DNA of 64,000 bases from Methanohalobium evestigatum Z-7303 (GCF_000196655.1 NC_014253.1:1319423-1383422); one strand, 5' to 3'. Counted from the stretch's first letter, positions 48,326-58,331 are shown. Made by a program: numbers and translations. The notes: generated by a model not told the origin, from the sequence alone.

Positions 48326-48364
48326 AAAAATAATATTTATACATAAAACTGGTTAACGGTTTCT

Positions 48365-48751
48365 ATGGAGAAAGAAGGGAAGATAATTGTAGTGCTTATT
48401 GCAATGGCTCTTTCTTCTCTTTCTATAGCCTACATTACTTTCTTTCCTGCAAATAATGGTCTTCAGGAATACAGCGATTCTTCAAATATCGGTGAAGAAG
48501 TATATCTTGAAGGAACTGTACTTGGAAAACATGTCACATATAATGGAGACCATCTAATTTTAAATTTAAAATGGAACTCCGGTTTGGTCAAAGTATTTGT
48601 TCCAAACAGCAACGGTGCAGAAACCTTAGATAAAAAAATAAACAAAGGTTTTTATATCCATGTTGAGGGTGCAGTGGACAAATACAAAGGAAAAAGAGAA
48701 ATCATAATCCAACAAAAAAACGATATTTCAGTTGTTGAACATCCCCAATAA
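48365..48751 (+). CDS. Membrane-anchored OB-fold protein
   Basis: 128 residues. An N-terminal helix (about 8-27) anchors or exports it. The remainder has the strand pattern of a small OB-fold (VYLEGTVLGKHV, LVKVFVPN, FYIHVEGAVDKYKGKREIII). Nucleic-acid or ligand binding outside the membrane is possible. Likely co-transcribed with the FKBP gene. Confidence 0.75.
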   Translation: MEKEGKIIVVLIAMALSSLSIAYITFFPANNGLQEYSDSSNIGEEVYLEGTVLGKHVTYNGDHLILNLKWNSGLVKVFVPNSNGAETLDKKINKGFYIHVEGAVDKYKGKREIIIQQKNDISVVEHPQ

Positions 48752-48819
48752 TTACAGATAGGATTTTTTTTTTGAAAAATCGTTACATCTATAAATAAAA
48801 AGAACAATATCGGTTAAGC

Positions 48820-49989
48820 ATGAAAGCGTGTATAATGTGTGGAGGAAAAGGAACAAGGCTTCATCCTTTAACGTTTGAGCGACCAAAACCAAGCATACCT
48901 GTTTTGAATAAACCGATTTTGACCCATTTGATTGAGCACCTGTCAAAAGAGGGTTTTACAGAGATTGTTGTTACCCTTGGATATATGGGTCACATGATAG
49001 AAGAACAGCTTGGAGACGGTCGAATGTTTGGGGTTCATATTAATTATGTATATGAGCACAAAAAACTGGGTACTGCTGGAAGTGTAAAAAACGCTGAACA
49101 TTTGCTTGGTAATGAACCATTTATTGTGCTCAGCGGAGACCATGTTCTGAACCTGAACCTGCGTGAAATGTTTAGATTCCATGAAACAACAGGCGACTCA
49201 ATGATAACTATAGGACTGCTTTCTATCGACGACCCGCGAGAATTTGGTATCGCAGATATGGATGTCAACAACAAGGTTCACAGATTTCTGGAAAAACCCG
49301 ATTCCGGGGAGATATTCAGTAACCTCGCAAGTACAGGTATTTATGTATGTGACCCTGAAATTTTTAACTACATACCTGAAGATACCCAATACGATTTTGC
49401 CAAAGATGTATTCCCCAAACTCATGTCATCAGGTAAGGATATAAGTGGATTCCTTGTTTACGGTGAATGGACTGATGTAGGAAACCCTGCTGCCTATAGG
49501 GCAGCTCAGCGCTGGATGCTTGCTTCTTTAACCGGTACATCAATTATGGGACGCTTTAACACAAAAAATGCACGCATAAGTGGACCATTAAAAATTGATA
49601 ACAATGTTACTATAGGTTCAAATTCATCTCTTGTGGGACCCATTGTCATAGGTGAAAATACAGAGATAGGAGACAACGTTCTTATTAGCCCCTATACTGT
49701 AATTGGTTCAAATTGTGTTATCGAAAACAATGCCAGGATTTTCTCATCCTATATCTTCAATAATGTTAAAATAGGTCAAAATACAAATGCGTCAGGTGCA
49801 GTAATCGACAACGATGTTAGTGTTGGTCAAAATACAAGTCTTGAAAACGGTACTGTATTGGGGGCAAAGGTTACTATCGGTGATAACGCAACAATTCACT
49901 CAAATGTTAAAATATGGCCAGAAATAGATGTTAGTGATTCCGAAAATGTAACAACCAGTTTAATCAATCCGGAATACCACGAAAGTTAA
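48820..49989 (+). CDS. NDP-sugar pyrophosphorylase with left-handed beta-helix
   Basis: 389 residues. The nucleotidyltransferase signature is GGKGTRLHPLTFERPKP at the N-terminus, with LSGDHVLN as the metal-site region. From about residue 245 hexapeptide repeats (for example ISGPLKIDNNVTIGSNSSLVG) form a beta-helix. It makes an activated sugar, glucose or mannose type, for glycan synthesis. The membrane protein gene follows after a short gap. Confidence 0.92.
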   Translation: MKACIMCGGKGTRLHPLTFERPKPSIPVLNKPILTHLIEHLSKEGFTEIVVTLGYMGHMIEEQLGDGRMFGVHINYVYEHKKLGTAGSVKNAEHLLGNEPFIVLSGDHVLNLNLREMFRFHETTGDSMITIGLLSIDDPREFGIADMDVNNKVHRFLEKPDSGEIFSNLASTGIYVCDPEIFNYIPEDTQYDFAKDVFPKLMSSGKDISGFLVYGEWTDVGNPAAYRAAQRWMLASLTGTSIMGRFNTKNARISGPLKIDNNVTIGSNSSLVGPIVIGENTEIGDNVLISPYTVIGSNCVIENNARIFSSYIFNNVKIGQNTNASGAVIDNDVSVGQNTSLENGTVLGAKVTIGDNATIHSNVKIWPEIDVSDSENVTTSLINPEYHES

Positions 49990-50017
49990 TCTCATTTTGG
50001 TATTCTGGATTGATTAC

Positions 50018-51046
50018 ATGAGTAAATTTAAAAAATGGATGAAAGCTTCACTTTTAATAAGTGGTATATCTATTCTACTTCTTCTTATTGTCACTGTTAA
50101 TTCTGAAACCATTGAAACCGTCCTCAAAATCAAATATGAATACATTGTACTGGCAGTTATAATGCATATAGTCGCATATTTTATGTGGGCTCTTCGTACA
50201 AAATCTATGTGTCAGGGTATTGATTATAAAATCAAATTTTTAAGTTGTGTTAAAATTGTGACAGCTGGTAAATTTGCAGCATCAATTACACCTTCATCAA
50301 TAGGAGGCGAGCCTTTACGGATTGAATTACTGCACCAAAATGAATTGCCTATAGGACGTGCTTCTGCAATAGTTTTGGGAGAGCGGTTTATGGATGCATT
50401 TTTAATCCTTTTTTCTGCCCCTGTAGCTCTTTACATATTAAGAGACGGATTTTCGGATTCAAGTCTGGACATTGTTTTTATCATGGGTGAATTTATACTA
50501 ATGTCTGTTCTTTTAATAATGTTATATGGCTTATTACGACCTGAAAATCTGAAACGCATTATACGTTTTATTGCTATCAAATTAACTAAATTATTGGGTA
50601 AAAAAAGAGAAGATCAAATCTACCATGTGCTCAAAAAAATTGATTCAGAATTTTATAATTTCCATGCAAGCCTCAGAATGCTGTTAAGAGAGGGTCGAAC
50701 AAGTCTGGCTTGTGGTATGTTGTTTACAGTTTTTTACTGGTTATTTTTATTTTCCATATTACCAGTGATTCTTATGGGACTTAACCTGAACCCGCCTGTA
50801 ATAATAACTTTCGCAGCCCAGATTTTGCTTTTGATTATCACAGCTGTTCCGATAACACCCGGTGCAAGTGGTGTCGCGGAACTGGGAGCTACCACCCTTT
50901 TTTCAGTTTTTGTTGTCCCATCTTTGATAGGTATCACTGTAATTACATGGCGGGTTTTAACCTATTATATGAACCTTTTAGTAGGCGGATTTGTAAGTAT
51001 AAAAATCGCAAAGGATACCGAATTGATTAACAGGCTGTTTGGATGA
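50018..51046 (+). CDS. LPG-synthase-like membrane protein (UPF0104/AglD type)
   Basis: 342 residues from ATG 50018; a TTG at 49997 is possible. Eight or so membrane helices carry the UPF0104 pattern: AGKFAASITPSSIGGEPLRIELL and VPITPGASGVAELG. Archaeal relatives are found with N-glycosylation genes. The neighbour, a sugar nucleotidyltransferase, supports a cell-surface glycan or lipid role. Confidence 0.87.
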   Translation: MSKFKKWMKASLLISGISILLLLIVTVNSETIETVLKIKYEYIVLAVIMHIVAYFMWALRTKSMCQGIDYKIKFLSCVKIVTAGKFAASITPSSIGGEPLRIELLHQNELPIGRASAIVLGERFMDAFLILFSAPVALYILRDGFSDSSLDIVFIMGEFILMSVLLIMLYGLLRPENLKRIIRFIAIKLTKLLGKKREDQIYHVLKKIDSEFYNFHASLRMLLREGRTSLACGMLFTVFYWLFLFSILPVILMGLNLNPPVIITFAAQILLLIITAVPITPGASGVAELGATTLFSVFVVPSLIGITVITWRVLTYYMNLLVGGFVSIKIAKDTELINRLFG

Positions 51047-51050
51047 TATT

Positions 51051-52733
51051 TCAAAGGGAAATATAGTTTATTAATTTCTCACCATTCTCCACTCTTTCCA
51101 TAAAATCATTTTTATCTTTGAAAGGAATATTTTTGTAGATTTCAGCTGCCTGATTCTTCCCAACACCCGGTATTTCACTAATTAGTTCCAGTGATGCTTC
51201 ATTAATCCTTAGTGGATATGGTATGCCAGTGATTGAACGGTGTCCATGACCAGTAACCATTATATCTATAAATTTATTTTCTGGAAGCAATTCCGGAATA
51301 CCTACAAGCAACGGATATGAACCCAATTGTCTTCCGAAAGTAAAACCATCTTTATGGACTTCACACAACACATTTTTAAGTATTGTACCTTCTGGAACAA
51401 GTTTTCTAAGCATTGGTTTGTCAATATATTCTCTGACTTTTTCCTTGTGATTTAAAAATAGTTTATTATGTTTTTTTGTGACGGTGTCCTTACCATATAT
51501 AGGAGTTCCTGGGAAGGTAACCACTTGTCTCAGGTTTATTCGCCTTACAAGCAACCCGGAATCAAACACTTTTTTCAGGAAATCGTAGTTATTTTTGAAG
51601 GTTTTTTTGGTTTCTCCTTTGAGACCGTAAACAAAATTCAAACCCGGTAGAATCTCTGGAAGCCCATTGTATCCACATTTACCACCTTTCTCATTAATAA
51701 TTTTAATTGCTTCTAATACTTCTTCCGGTGTTGCTTTAAGATTATTGGCAGACACTACATCAGGGTCAGCACTCTCCATACCGAGAGCACATACATCACC
51801 GGTTGTATGATATTTCAAGATAATATCCAGTATTTTGCGGGATTTATCAGGATATCTGGCTATAGTAGCCGGGTTTACATTATCCATATGAAGAACCTGT
51901 AAATCAGGAGCTTTATCCCTTATGCCCCTGTAAAGTTTTTCAATGGCTTCTGGATTAGGTTCAGATATATCATTAGTGTTTTCAATAGATTGATAGGTGA
52001 AAAGATCAGGCTGTCGACCAATTCTGAAATATCTGGCACCTGAATTGTAAAGCTCTGAAACTTCAAATATAACGTCTTCTACAGGTCTGTATTTGGATTC
52101 TTTATAAAACGGTTCTGTACAGAATGAACAATGAGTGTTTCTTCCACACCCCCGATAAGTCTCCAGTTCACAAATGATATAAGGATAATCAGGATGTTGT
52201 TGGTGAATAAAAGCACCATTTATAGCCCATCTTCCAATTTCTTCCACTGTTCTTTGCCGGTGGGTTATGTTTCCAATTTGTTGGTTATTTTGCAAAAAAT
52301 CATATACAAATGATTCAATATCCTCTTTAGCAATATAAACATCCTCAATATTAATACCAAGTTTTTTAGCAGATTCCCCACCCTGTTTACTAAAACCCAG
52401 ACGAATAGGACCGCCGAGTATTTTGGAACCTGATGCTATTTTAAATACACTCTCAATTTCATTAAGAGTTATCGGTGAAGCTCGAAGATATTTACCGGGT
52501 ACAGTCATACCTGCTATTATAATAACAGTATCAGCCTGTTTGATGGTTTCTTTCATGGAAGATAATTTGCGTAACTGGTCTATAGTAGTGTAATGAATGT
52601 TTTGTTTTTTAATATTACATTCATGTAAAGCTCCTGCTATGTACCTTGGATAGGGTGACAGGTAGGGTGGCACACCAAAACATGCCGGTTCATCTACATA
52701 ACCATCAACAATTACAGCTTCAAAGTTTTTCAT
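51051..52733 (-). CDS. Radical SAM protein with N-terminal B12-binding-like and C-terminal HhH regions
   Basis: 560 residues. The cluster motif departs from C-x3-C-x2-C: Cys196, Cys202 and Cys205 in YRGCGRNTHCSFC (C-x5-C-x2-C). An N-terminal ~150 residues resemble a B12-binding-like Rossmann fold, and a helix-hairpin-helix lies near the end (ISEIPGVGKNQAAEI). This architecture is shared by archaeal proteins of unknown function. Convergent with the UPF0104 gene, stops 4 bases apart. Confidence 0.87.
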   Translation of the reverse strand: MKNFEAVIVDGYVDEPACFGVPPYLSPYPRYIAGALHECNIKKQNIHYTTIDQLRKLSSMKETIKQADTVIIIAGMTVPGKYLRASPITLNEIESVFKIASGSKILGGPIRLGFSKQGGESAKKLGINIEDVYIAKEDIESFVYDFLQNNQQIGNITHRQRTVEEIGRWAINGAFIHQQHPDYPYIICELETYRGCGRNTHCSFCTEPFYKESKYRPVEDVIFEVSELYNSGARYFRIGRQPDLFTYQSIENTNDISEPNPEAIEKLYRGIRDKAPDLQVLHMDNVNPATIARYPDKSRKILDIILKYHTTGDVCALGMESADPDVVSANNLKATPEEVLEAIKIINEKGGKCGYNGLPEILPGLNFVYGLKGETKKTFKNNYDFLKKVFDSGLLVRRINLRQVVTFPGTPIYGKDTVTKKHNKLFLNHKEKVREYIDKPMLRKLVPEGTILKNVLCEVHKDGFTFGRQLGSYPLLVGIPELLPENKFIDIMVTGHGHRSITGIPYPLRINEASLELISEIPGVGKNQAAEIYKNIPFKDKNDFMERVENGEKLINYISL

Positions 52734-52867
52734 TATGCGTTCTACCCTCTGATATTGTATATCTAAAAGTGCATTAAAGCAGTTGAAAATTTTAACGCCT
52801 TTATAATATTTAACGCAGAAAAATTTACAGCATCATTTATTATATATATTTATAATGCATAGTAAGG

Positions 52868-53060
52868 AATTGACAGCAGAGGTAGAGAATGAGGGAAAAC
52901 TCTACATCTGTTTGAAAGTAGTGGACGAGCGAATTTAATGATTGAGTGGGGTTCAACCATCGGGAGATGTGGTTAAAGTAGTCAATATAGGCTTATCCGC
53001 CCAATCTGTGTTATTCGGGGGAGTTATCACAGTTTGGGTGGTTAATATGAATCTTTCTTG
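52868..53060 (+). ncRNA. Candidate structured non-coding RNA
   Basis: In an AT-rich gap, this G-rich stretch follows a TATA-like run (52832-52850). Helices by eye: CAGA-GTAGAG (52877-52887) with CTCTAC-TCTG (52900-52910), one mismatch inside; a GGGA-capped hairpin (52955-52974); and a 14-position helix 52997-53010 with 53028-53041 (13 pairs, one of them wobble). Stops interrupt the frames. It does not match RNase P, SRP or tRNA as far as I can tell. Ends and strand are inferred. Confidence 0.55.
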
Positions 53061-53251
53061 TGATATCTACACCCAGTAACTTATGATTTTTATATTTTAT
53101 ATAGTTTTTATGCTTTATCTGTAGTATTAATAAATTTTTATGTAAAAGAGCTAAATATATAATCATAATTTAAAAATATAATTTACTCTGTTACTGGTTT
53201 ATAAAGATAAAACTTTAAATTAGCCACACTTGTTTTAGTTAGGGAACAAAA

Positions 53252-53791
53252 ATGGATGAGAATAACTAGGAAAATGATAATAATTCAGATATGGCAAATA
53301 ATGTAGAAAAAATAAGTTACCATTTAGAAGAAATAGAAAAAACATTAGGTATTAAACCTCGCAGGGATTTGGCCATTGAAAACTGCCTGATGAGATAGCA
53401 CATCAATGGTTACTTTAAATTAAGAGACAAATATGGAAAACTTGAGATTGTAGAAATCACAGAAAAAGGCTATAACCATTTAACCAATAATGAATTAATA
53501 AATGAACCATCCCTTATACAAGAACTGGATGAACGAAGGGAAAAACTGGTAAATTATAAACCATTCTGGATACGAATCAACGAGCTTTTAGAAGCCGGAA
53601 TTATACCACAGGAAACCGTGGAAAGTTTAAAATCCTATCAATTGGATCCGATGGATATAGTCAACTTAATGGCTACCACCCCTACTGGTATTCATGATGT
53701 AACTGAATTAACAAAAAATGATATAGTTGAGACCACTTTAAATAAAGAGGAAGTAGACGAAATCTACAGAATTGCTAATCTGGATTCTTGA
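53252..53791 (+). CDS. Unknown protein with two in-frame TAG codons
   Basis: From ATG 53252 the frame runs 180 codons to TGA with two ambers, codon 6 (53267-53269) and codon 49 (53396-53398), and no other stop. The sequence reads as one protein: VEKISYHLEEIEKTLGIKPRR before the second amber, a wing-like HINGYFKLRDKYGKLEIVEI after it, and a helical C-terminus with WIRINELLEAGIIP. A winged-helix DNA-binding domain is possible. GGGAAC lies before ATG. Pyrrolysine coding is plausible; a decayed gene with two ambers only is less so. Confidence 0.6.
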
Positions 53792-53837
53792 AAAATATAT
53801 TATTGGGTGTTGTTCTATACTTAACTAATTTTTCATG

Positions 53838-53960
53838 TCAATTCCTCTCGGTTTTTATTGAATCTGCCAGCATTTTTTTGGTCGCACGGATTGGTTTCAC
53901 TACTAACAGCAATACAATAAGGTATATCACCAACAAACAACCCAATATTGTTTTTATCAT
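53838..53960 (-). CDS. Possible 40-aa single-helix membrane protein
   Basis: From ATG 53960, GGTGAT 9 bases upstream, it encodes IKTILGCLLVIYLIVLLLVVK then a charged tail (IRATKK, DSIKTERN) and TGA. One membrane helix followed by a basic segment is a typical small-protein layout. No family. The convergent gene on the + strand ends 47 bases away. Confidence 0.45.
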   Translation of the reverse strand: MIKTILGCLLVIYLIVLLLVVKPIRATKKMLADSIKTERN

Positions 53961-54244
53961 TGATACATCACCATTTAACAATAAGTACATCGATTAATAT
54001 ATTTATATATAACATATAATATTTAACGTTGTATACTTACATCTAATATTTCATCATATTTTAATTCTACCATTGTTTTATATCATAGTTGTTCAGCTAA
54101 CGGTCAAAATCATTAAATACCATCCTATCACCAAATACGTTCAATAAAAAACCAATAAGAAAATCTATAATACTGTTTAATATTTATTTTAAAAATAGCC
54201 GAATTATCAATTAATATAAAAACATTCTATAATGAGTTGATTTA
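53961..54244. other. Intergenic region upstream of ilvD, no gene seen
   Basis: AT-rich with stops in all frames. It must hold the ilvD promoter. No structure recognised. Confidence 0.35.
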
Positions 54245-55906
54245 ATGAGAAGTAATACTATAAAAAAAGGAATGGAACATGCACCCCATCGTTCGCTTCT
54301 TAAAGCTACCGGTGTAACAGATTCCGAGATGGATAAACCGTTTATTGCTGTCGTAAATTCGTGGAATGAAATTGTTCCCGGACACATCAACCTTGACAAA
54401 CTTGGTGAATCAGTAAAAGCAGGAATTAGAAACGCTGGAGGAGTACCTTTTGAGTTTAATACCATTGGTGTTTGTGACGGTATAGCAATGGGTCATGAAG
54501 GTATGAAATATTCCCTCCCAAGTCGTGAAGCTATTGCAGATACGATTGAACTCATGGTACAGGCACACCAGCTTGATGGTATGGTATTAATTGCAGCCTG
54601 TGACAAAATCCTTCCAGGTCACCTGATGGCTGCAGGACGTCTCAACATACCGGCAATTGTTGTCACCGGTGGTCCCATGTTACCGGGTTATGTTGGTGAC
54701 GAATACTGTGACCTTGTATCTGTATTTGAAGGAATAGGTTCTTGCCGTAACGATAACATTTCAGAATCCCAGTTAAAAATGATAGAAGACCAGTCGTGCA
54801 GTGGAGCTGGTTCATGTGCCGGATTGTTTACTGCAAATACAATGTCCTGTTTAACAGAAGCAATGGGAATGAGCCTTCCGGGTTGTGGAACTGCTCATGC
54901 GGCAGATGCAAAGAAAGCACGTATTGCCAAAGATTCTGGTGAACGTATAGTCCAGATGACAAAAGAAGACCTTACACCACGTCAAATTGTAACCGATGAG
55001 ACTCTTAATAATGCTATAAGGGTGGATATGGCAATAGGAGGAAGTACAAATACTGTTCTGCATCTTCCAGCAATAGCCAATGAGTTCGGATTGGAGTTAC
55101 CTATTGAAAAATTCGATGAATTGAGCAGGCAAACACCTCATTTGATAAACCTGAGACCCGGTGGATACAACCACATGCTCGATTTTGACAGAGCAGGGGG
55201 AGTTCAGGCAATCCTTGAAAGGATAAAACCGATGCTATTCCTTGATGTTAAAACTGTTACTGGAAAAACACTTGGTGAAAACCTTGAGGACTTTGTTGTA
55301 ATAAATCCGAAAACAAACAAAGATATCATAGCAACAATCGATAATCCTGTCCATCCAGAAGGCGGAATAGCAATTCTTAAAGGTTCTCTTGCACCAGAAG
55401 GTTCAGTAATTAAACAGTCAGCAGTAAATGAAGATATGCTTGAACACAAAGGTCCAGCAAGAGTTTATGATAGTGAAGAAGATGCTATGTGTGGTATACT
55501 GGGTGGAGATGTTAAATCAGATGATGTTGTTGTCATAAGATATGAAGGTCCAAAAGGAGGACCTGGAATGCGTGAAATGCTGTCTCCAACATCTGCAATA
55601 GCAGGTATGGGGCTTGATACAGTTGCACTGGTTACAGATGGACGTTTTTCAGGTGGAACAAGAGGACCATGTATAGGGCATATATCACCAGAAGCCATCG
55701 ACAGTGGACCTATTGCATATATCCAGGATGGAGATGAAATCGAAATAAACATTCCAGAAAGAACTTTGAATCTTAATATCTCAGAGGAAGAGATGAAAAA
55801 GAGGAAAGAATCCTTTGAGTTATCCGAAAAAGAAGTAGATTCTAAATACCTTACAAAATACAGAAAATCAGTAGGTTCCGCAAGTAAAGGCGGAATCCTT
55901 CAATAA
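54245..55906 (+). CDS. ilvD: Dihydroxy-acid dehydratase IlvD
   Basis: 553 residues, the family length. Iron-sulfur cluster cysteines are in [15 protein letters not shown] and [17 protein letters not shown]. The C-terminal [22 protein letters not shown] and [10 protein letters not shown] are typical. It dehydrates dihydroxy acids in valine and isoleucine synthesis. The ATG follows GAGTTGATTTA. The ferredoxin gene starts 25 bases after its stop. Confidence 0.97.
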   Translation: MRSNTIKKGMEHAPHRSLLKATGVTDSEMDKPFIAVVNSWNEIVPGHINLDKLGESVKAGIRNAGGVPFEFNTIGVCDGIAMGHEGMKYSLPSREAIADTIELMVQAHQLDGMVLIAACDKILPGHLMAAGRLNIPAIVVTGGPMLPGYVGDEYCDLVSVFEGIGSCRNDNISESQLKMIEDQSCSGAGSCAGLFTANTMSCLTEAMGMSLPGCGTAHAADAKKARIAKDSGERIVQMTKEDLTPRQIVTDETLNNAIRVDMAIGGSTNTVLHLPAIANEFGLELPIEKFDELSRQTPHLINLRPGGYNHMLDFDRAGGVQAILERIKPMLFLDVKTVTGKTLGENLEDFVVINPKTNKDIIATIDNPVHPEGGIAILKGSLAPEGSVIKQSAVNEDMLEHKGPARVYDSEEDAMCGILGGDVKSDDVVVIRYEGPKGGPGMREMLSPTSAIAGMGLDTVALVTDGRFSGGTRGPCIGHISPEAIDSGPIAYIQDGDEIEINIPERTLNLNISEEEMKKRKESFELSEKEVDSKYLTKYRKSVGSASKGGILQ

Positions 55907-55930
55907 TTTATTATTTTTTAATAAGGATTT

Positions 55931-56392
55931 ATGTACAATATCATGGGGGAAGGTATAATTCCAAAAAGGATAAAAGTCGCCAATCAGGCTCGATGTATTG
56001 GATGTTACTCCTGTATGCTGGCATGTGCACGTACCTATTACGATACAGTTTCCCTGAAAAACAGTGCAATTGATATACAGACAAAAGGCGGTATAGAGGA
56101 GGGTTTTGTCTCCATAGTCTGTCATGCCTGTATAGATCCCCCTTGTTCCAGAGCATGCCCTACAGGTGCTCTCACTGTGAGAAAAGGTGGTGGAGTAATA
56201 CTGCACAATGATTTGTGTGAAGGGTGTAGGTATTGTGTAGATGCATGCCTTATAGGTGCAATACATATGGATGCATACGGTAAAGCCGTTGTCTGTAAAC
56301 ACTGCGGTGTATGTGCTTCATACTGTCCCCGGGATGTGCTTGAATTAAGAAAAGTTGGGGATAACGGGGAAGAAATCATGGATACAAATTAA
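55931..56392 (+). CDS. Polyferredoxin-like 4Fe-4S protein, electron partner of AOR
   Basis: 153 residues with about 15 cysteines. Motifs CIGCYSCMLACART, CHACIDPPCSRACPTGAL, CEGCRYCVDACLIGAI and CKHCGVCASYCP imply four cubane clusters, as in the HycB/AOR-associated ferredoxin family. It lies 12 bases before the AOR gene, so it is most likely the electron acceptor of that enzyme. Confidence 0.92.
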   Translation: MYNIMGEGIIPKRIKVANQARCIGCYSCMLACARTYYDTVSLKNSAIDIQTKGGIEEGFVSIVCHACIDPPCSRACPTGALTVRKGGGVILHNDLCEGCRYCVDACLIGAIHMDAYGKAVVCKHCGVCASYCPRDVLELRKVGDNGEEIMDTN

Positions 56393-56404
56393 TCGAGGGA
56401 TTTG

Positions 56405-58162
56405 ATGACTGATACAGTTATAAACAGCACATCCAATGTACTTTATATAGACCTTACAAATGAAACATCTAAACTTGTACAAAGACCGGATCTGTTTGAC
56501 AGATATATTGGAGGTACAGGTGTAGCAACACAACTACTTGACGAAGGTTTCAGAGAAGACAAAGATGCTCTTGACACAGAAGCACCTATTGTATTTAGCA
56601 TCGGACCATTTTCTGGTATATATCCGTGTTGCACAAAAGCAGTGGCAATGTTTCGTTCTCCTTTAACCGGTGAACTGGGTGAATCATATGCAGGAGGCAG
56701 AATTGCCACAGCAATGAGGTTTGCAGGATATGATTCAATAGTTATTACCGGAAAAGCAAAACGTCCTGTTTATCTTTCTTTGCATGATGGCAATATTACA
56801 TTCAAAGACGCCACATCTATATGGGGTCTTTCATCAACTGTAGATGTTGGAAAGATACTCAGAGATGCAGAACCTTATTCAGGGAGAAGAAGTATTATCC
56901 GCATCGGTCCCGCCGGTGAAAAAGGTGTTAAATACGCCAATGTAAATGTTGATACCTACCGTCATTTCGGTCGACTGGGTCTTGGTGCGGTTTTTGGCTC
57001 CAAAAACTTGAAAGCCATAGTATTATCAGGTAATGAAGAACTGCAGGTTGTAGATAAAAAAGACTACAATAAACAGTACAAGCAACTCTACCATAAAGTG
57101 GTGAACACTGACCTGATGGAAAAATATCATGATTTGGGAACTACTATCAATGTAAATGTTTTAAACGAAATCAACGCACTGCCAACCAGAAACTTCCAGC
57201 AAACATATTTTGAATATGCAGAGAACATATCCGGTGAAAATTTAGGAGATAATTACCTAATAAGAAAACTTTCCTGTGCTGGTTGTCCCATTGGATGCAT
57301 ACATGTTGCAATGCTGAAAACGTTGTTTTCAAATTCTCATGATGTAGAAGTTTCTGATATACCATATGATTATGAGCTTGTATATGCACTCGGTACAAAT
57401 CTGGGACTTAAAGAACCAGAAGATGTACTTGAATTAATTGATACATGTGAACGTCAGGGTGTTGACATTATAAGCATGGGTGTTATTCTTGCATGGGCTA
57501 CAGAAATGTCGATGAAAGAAAAAATCTCTACCGATGAAACCATGGGTGTAACATTAAAATGGGGAGATCTTAATAATTTCCTTCGTGCTGTTGACTTGAT
57601 AACAAAATCCCCGAATGAATTTTACTCTGCACTTGCAGAAGGTGTAGCTGTTGCATCGGAAAAATATGGCGGTCAGGATTTTGCAATGCATCTTGGAAGG
57701 CTGGAAGTCCCAGGATATCATACGGGACTGGGTAATGTTGTAGGACTTACAGCTGGCGTACGCCATTCCCATCATGATAATGCAGGATATAGTGCAGACC
57801 AGAAGGCGTTTAAGAGTGATCTATCGGATGAAGAGATTATCGACCAGTTGATAGCCGAAGATGATGTAAGGGGAGTTCTCAATTCACTTGTTATCTGTCT
57901 GTTTGCACGCAAAGTCTATACCCCTGATGTCATTGTTGATGCACTTAAACCACTTGGCATTGAAAAATCGGAAGAAGAACTTGACAGAATTGGAACTGAG
58001 ATATTTATGAAAAAATACGAGCTTAAACAAAAATTTGGATTTAACCTTGATAATGTCAAACTTCCGAAACGTTTCTTTGAAACCGCGTCTACCAACGGAA
58101 TAATTGATAAAGAAAGAGTTGAAAACGCTCTGGAAATATACAAAAACAAAAGAGGATTTTAA
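56405..58162 (+). CDS. aor: Aldehyde:ferredoxin oxidoreductase (tungsten)
   Basis: 585 residues from ATG 56405, behind GAGGG. The N-terminal ~200 residues carry the AOR tungstopterin pattern (DRYIGGTGVATQLL, FRSPLTGELGESYAGG). The 4Fe-4S cluster uses SCAGCPIGCIH (C-x2-C-x3-C) and a late Cys (LNSLVICLF). It oxidises aldehydes to acids with ferredoxin as acceptor. It is flanked by the ferredoxin gene and a zinc-ribbon gene. Confidence 0.94.
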   Translation: MTDTVINSTSNVLYIDLTNETSKLVQRPDLFDRYIGGTGVATQLLDEGFREDKDALDTEAPIVFSIGPFSGIYPCCTKAVAMFRSPLTGELGESYAGGRIATAMRFAGYDSIVITGKAKRPVYLSLHDGNITFKDATSIWGLSSTVDVGKILRDAEPYSGRRSIIRIGPAGEKGVKYANVNVDTYRHFGRLGLGAVFGSKNLKAIVLSGNEELQVVDKKDYNKQYKQLYHKVVNTDLMEKYHDLGTTINVNVLNEINALPTRNFQQTYFEYAENISGENLGDNYLIRKLSCAGCPIGCIHVAMLKTLFSNSHDVEVSDIPYDYELVYALGTNLGLKEPEDVLELIDTCERQGVDIISMGVILAWATEMSMKEKISTDETMGVTLKWGDLNNFLRAVDLITKSPNEFYSALAEGVAVASEKYGGQDFAMHLGRLEVPGYHTGLGNVVGLTAGVRHSHHDNAGYSADQKAFKSDLSDEEIIDQLIAEDDVRGVLNSLVICLFARKVYTPDVIVDALKPLGIEKSEEELDRIGTEIFMKKYELKQKFGFNLDNVKLPKRFFETASTNGIIDKERVENALEIYKNKRGF

Positions 58163-58178
58163 GAAGGGGGATACAAAG

Positions 58179-58331
58179 CTGGAAGTTACTGGCATCTGTT
58201 CTATATGTGGCAGACCTGCAAAACTTAATACATGCAGTTTCTGTGGGAGGCAGGTGTGCGGGAATTGCCTGACCTCCAGAGGTATTTGTGTTCAGTGTGC
58301 ACAAGGCAGTAGAGGAAGATATGTAGAATAA
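58179..58331 (+). CDS. Zinc-ribbon protein of the AOR operon, apparent CTG start
   Basis: 50 residues, beginning (fM/L)EVTGICSICGRPAKLN with further pairs TCSFCG, CGNC and GICVQC, i.e. a small cysteine-rich double zinc ribbon. The ribosome binding site GAAGGGGG begins 1 base after the AOR stop and lies 8 bases before CTG at 58179. An in-frame ATG (58104) lies inside aor without a binding site. Homologue starts of the form MEVTGICSICG are what I would expect, so CTG is probably the start. Confidence 0.75.
   Translation: MEVTGICSICGRPAKLNTCSFCGRQVCGNCLTSRGICVQCAQGSRGRYVE

Noticed and set aside
52855-52938. 27-codon frame from ATG at the start of the structured RNA region
   Set aside because: The paired helices explain the sequence better, and the peptide has no supporting binding site.
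52868-53060. Identity of the structured RNA as RNase P RNA
   Set aside because: A GGCTTAT-like segment is present, but the conserved P4 strands are not found and the length is too short.
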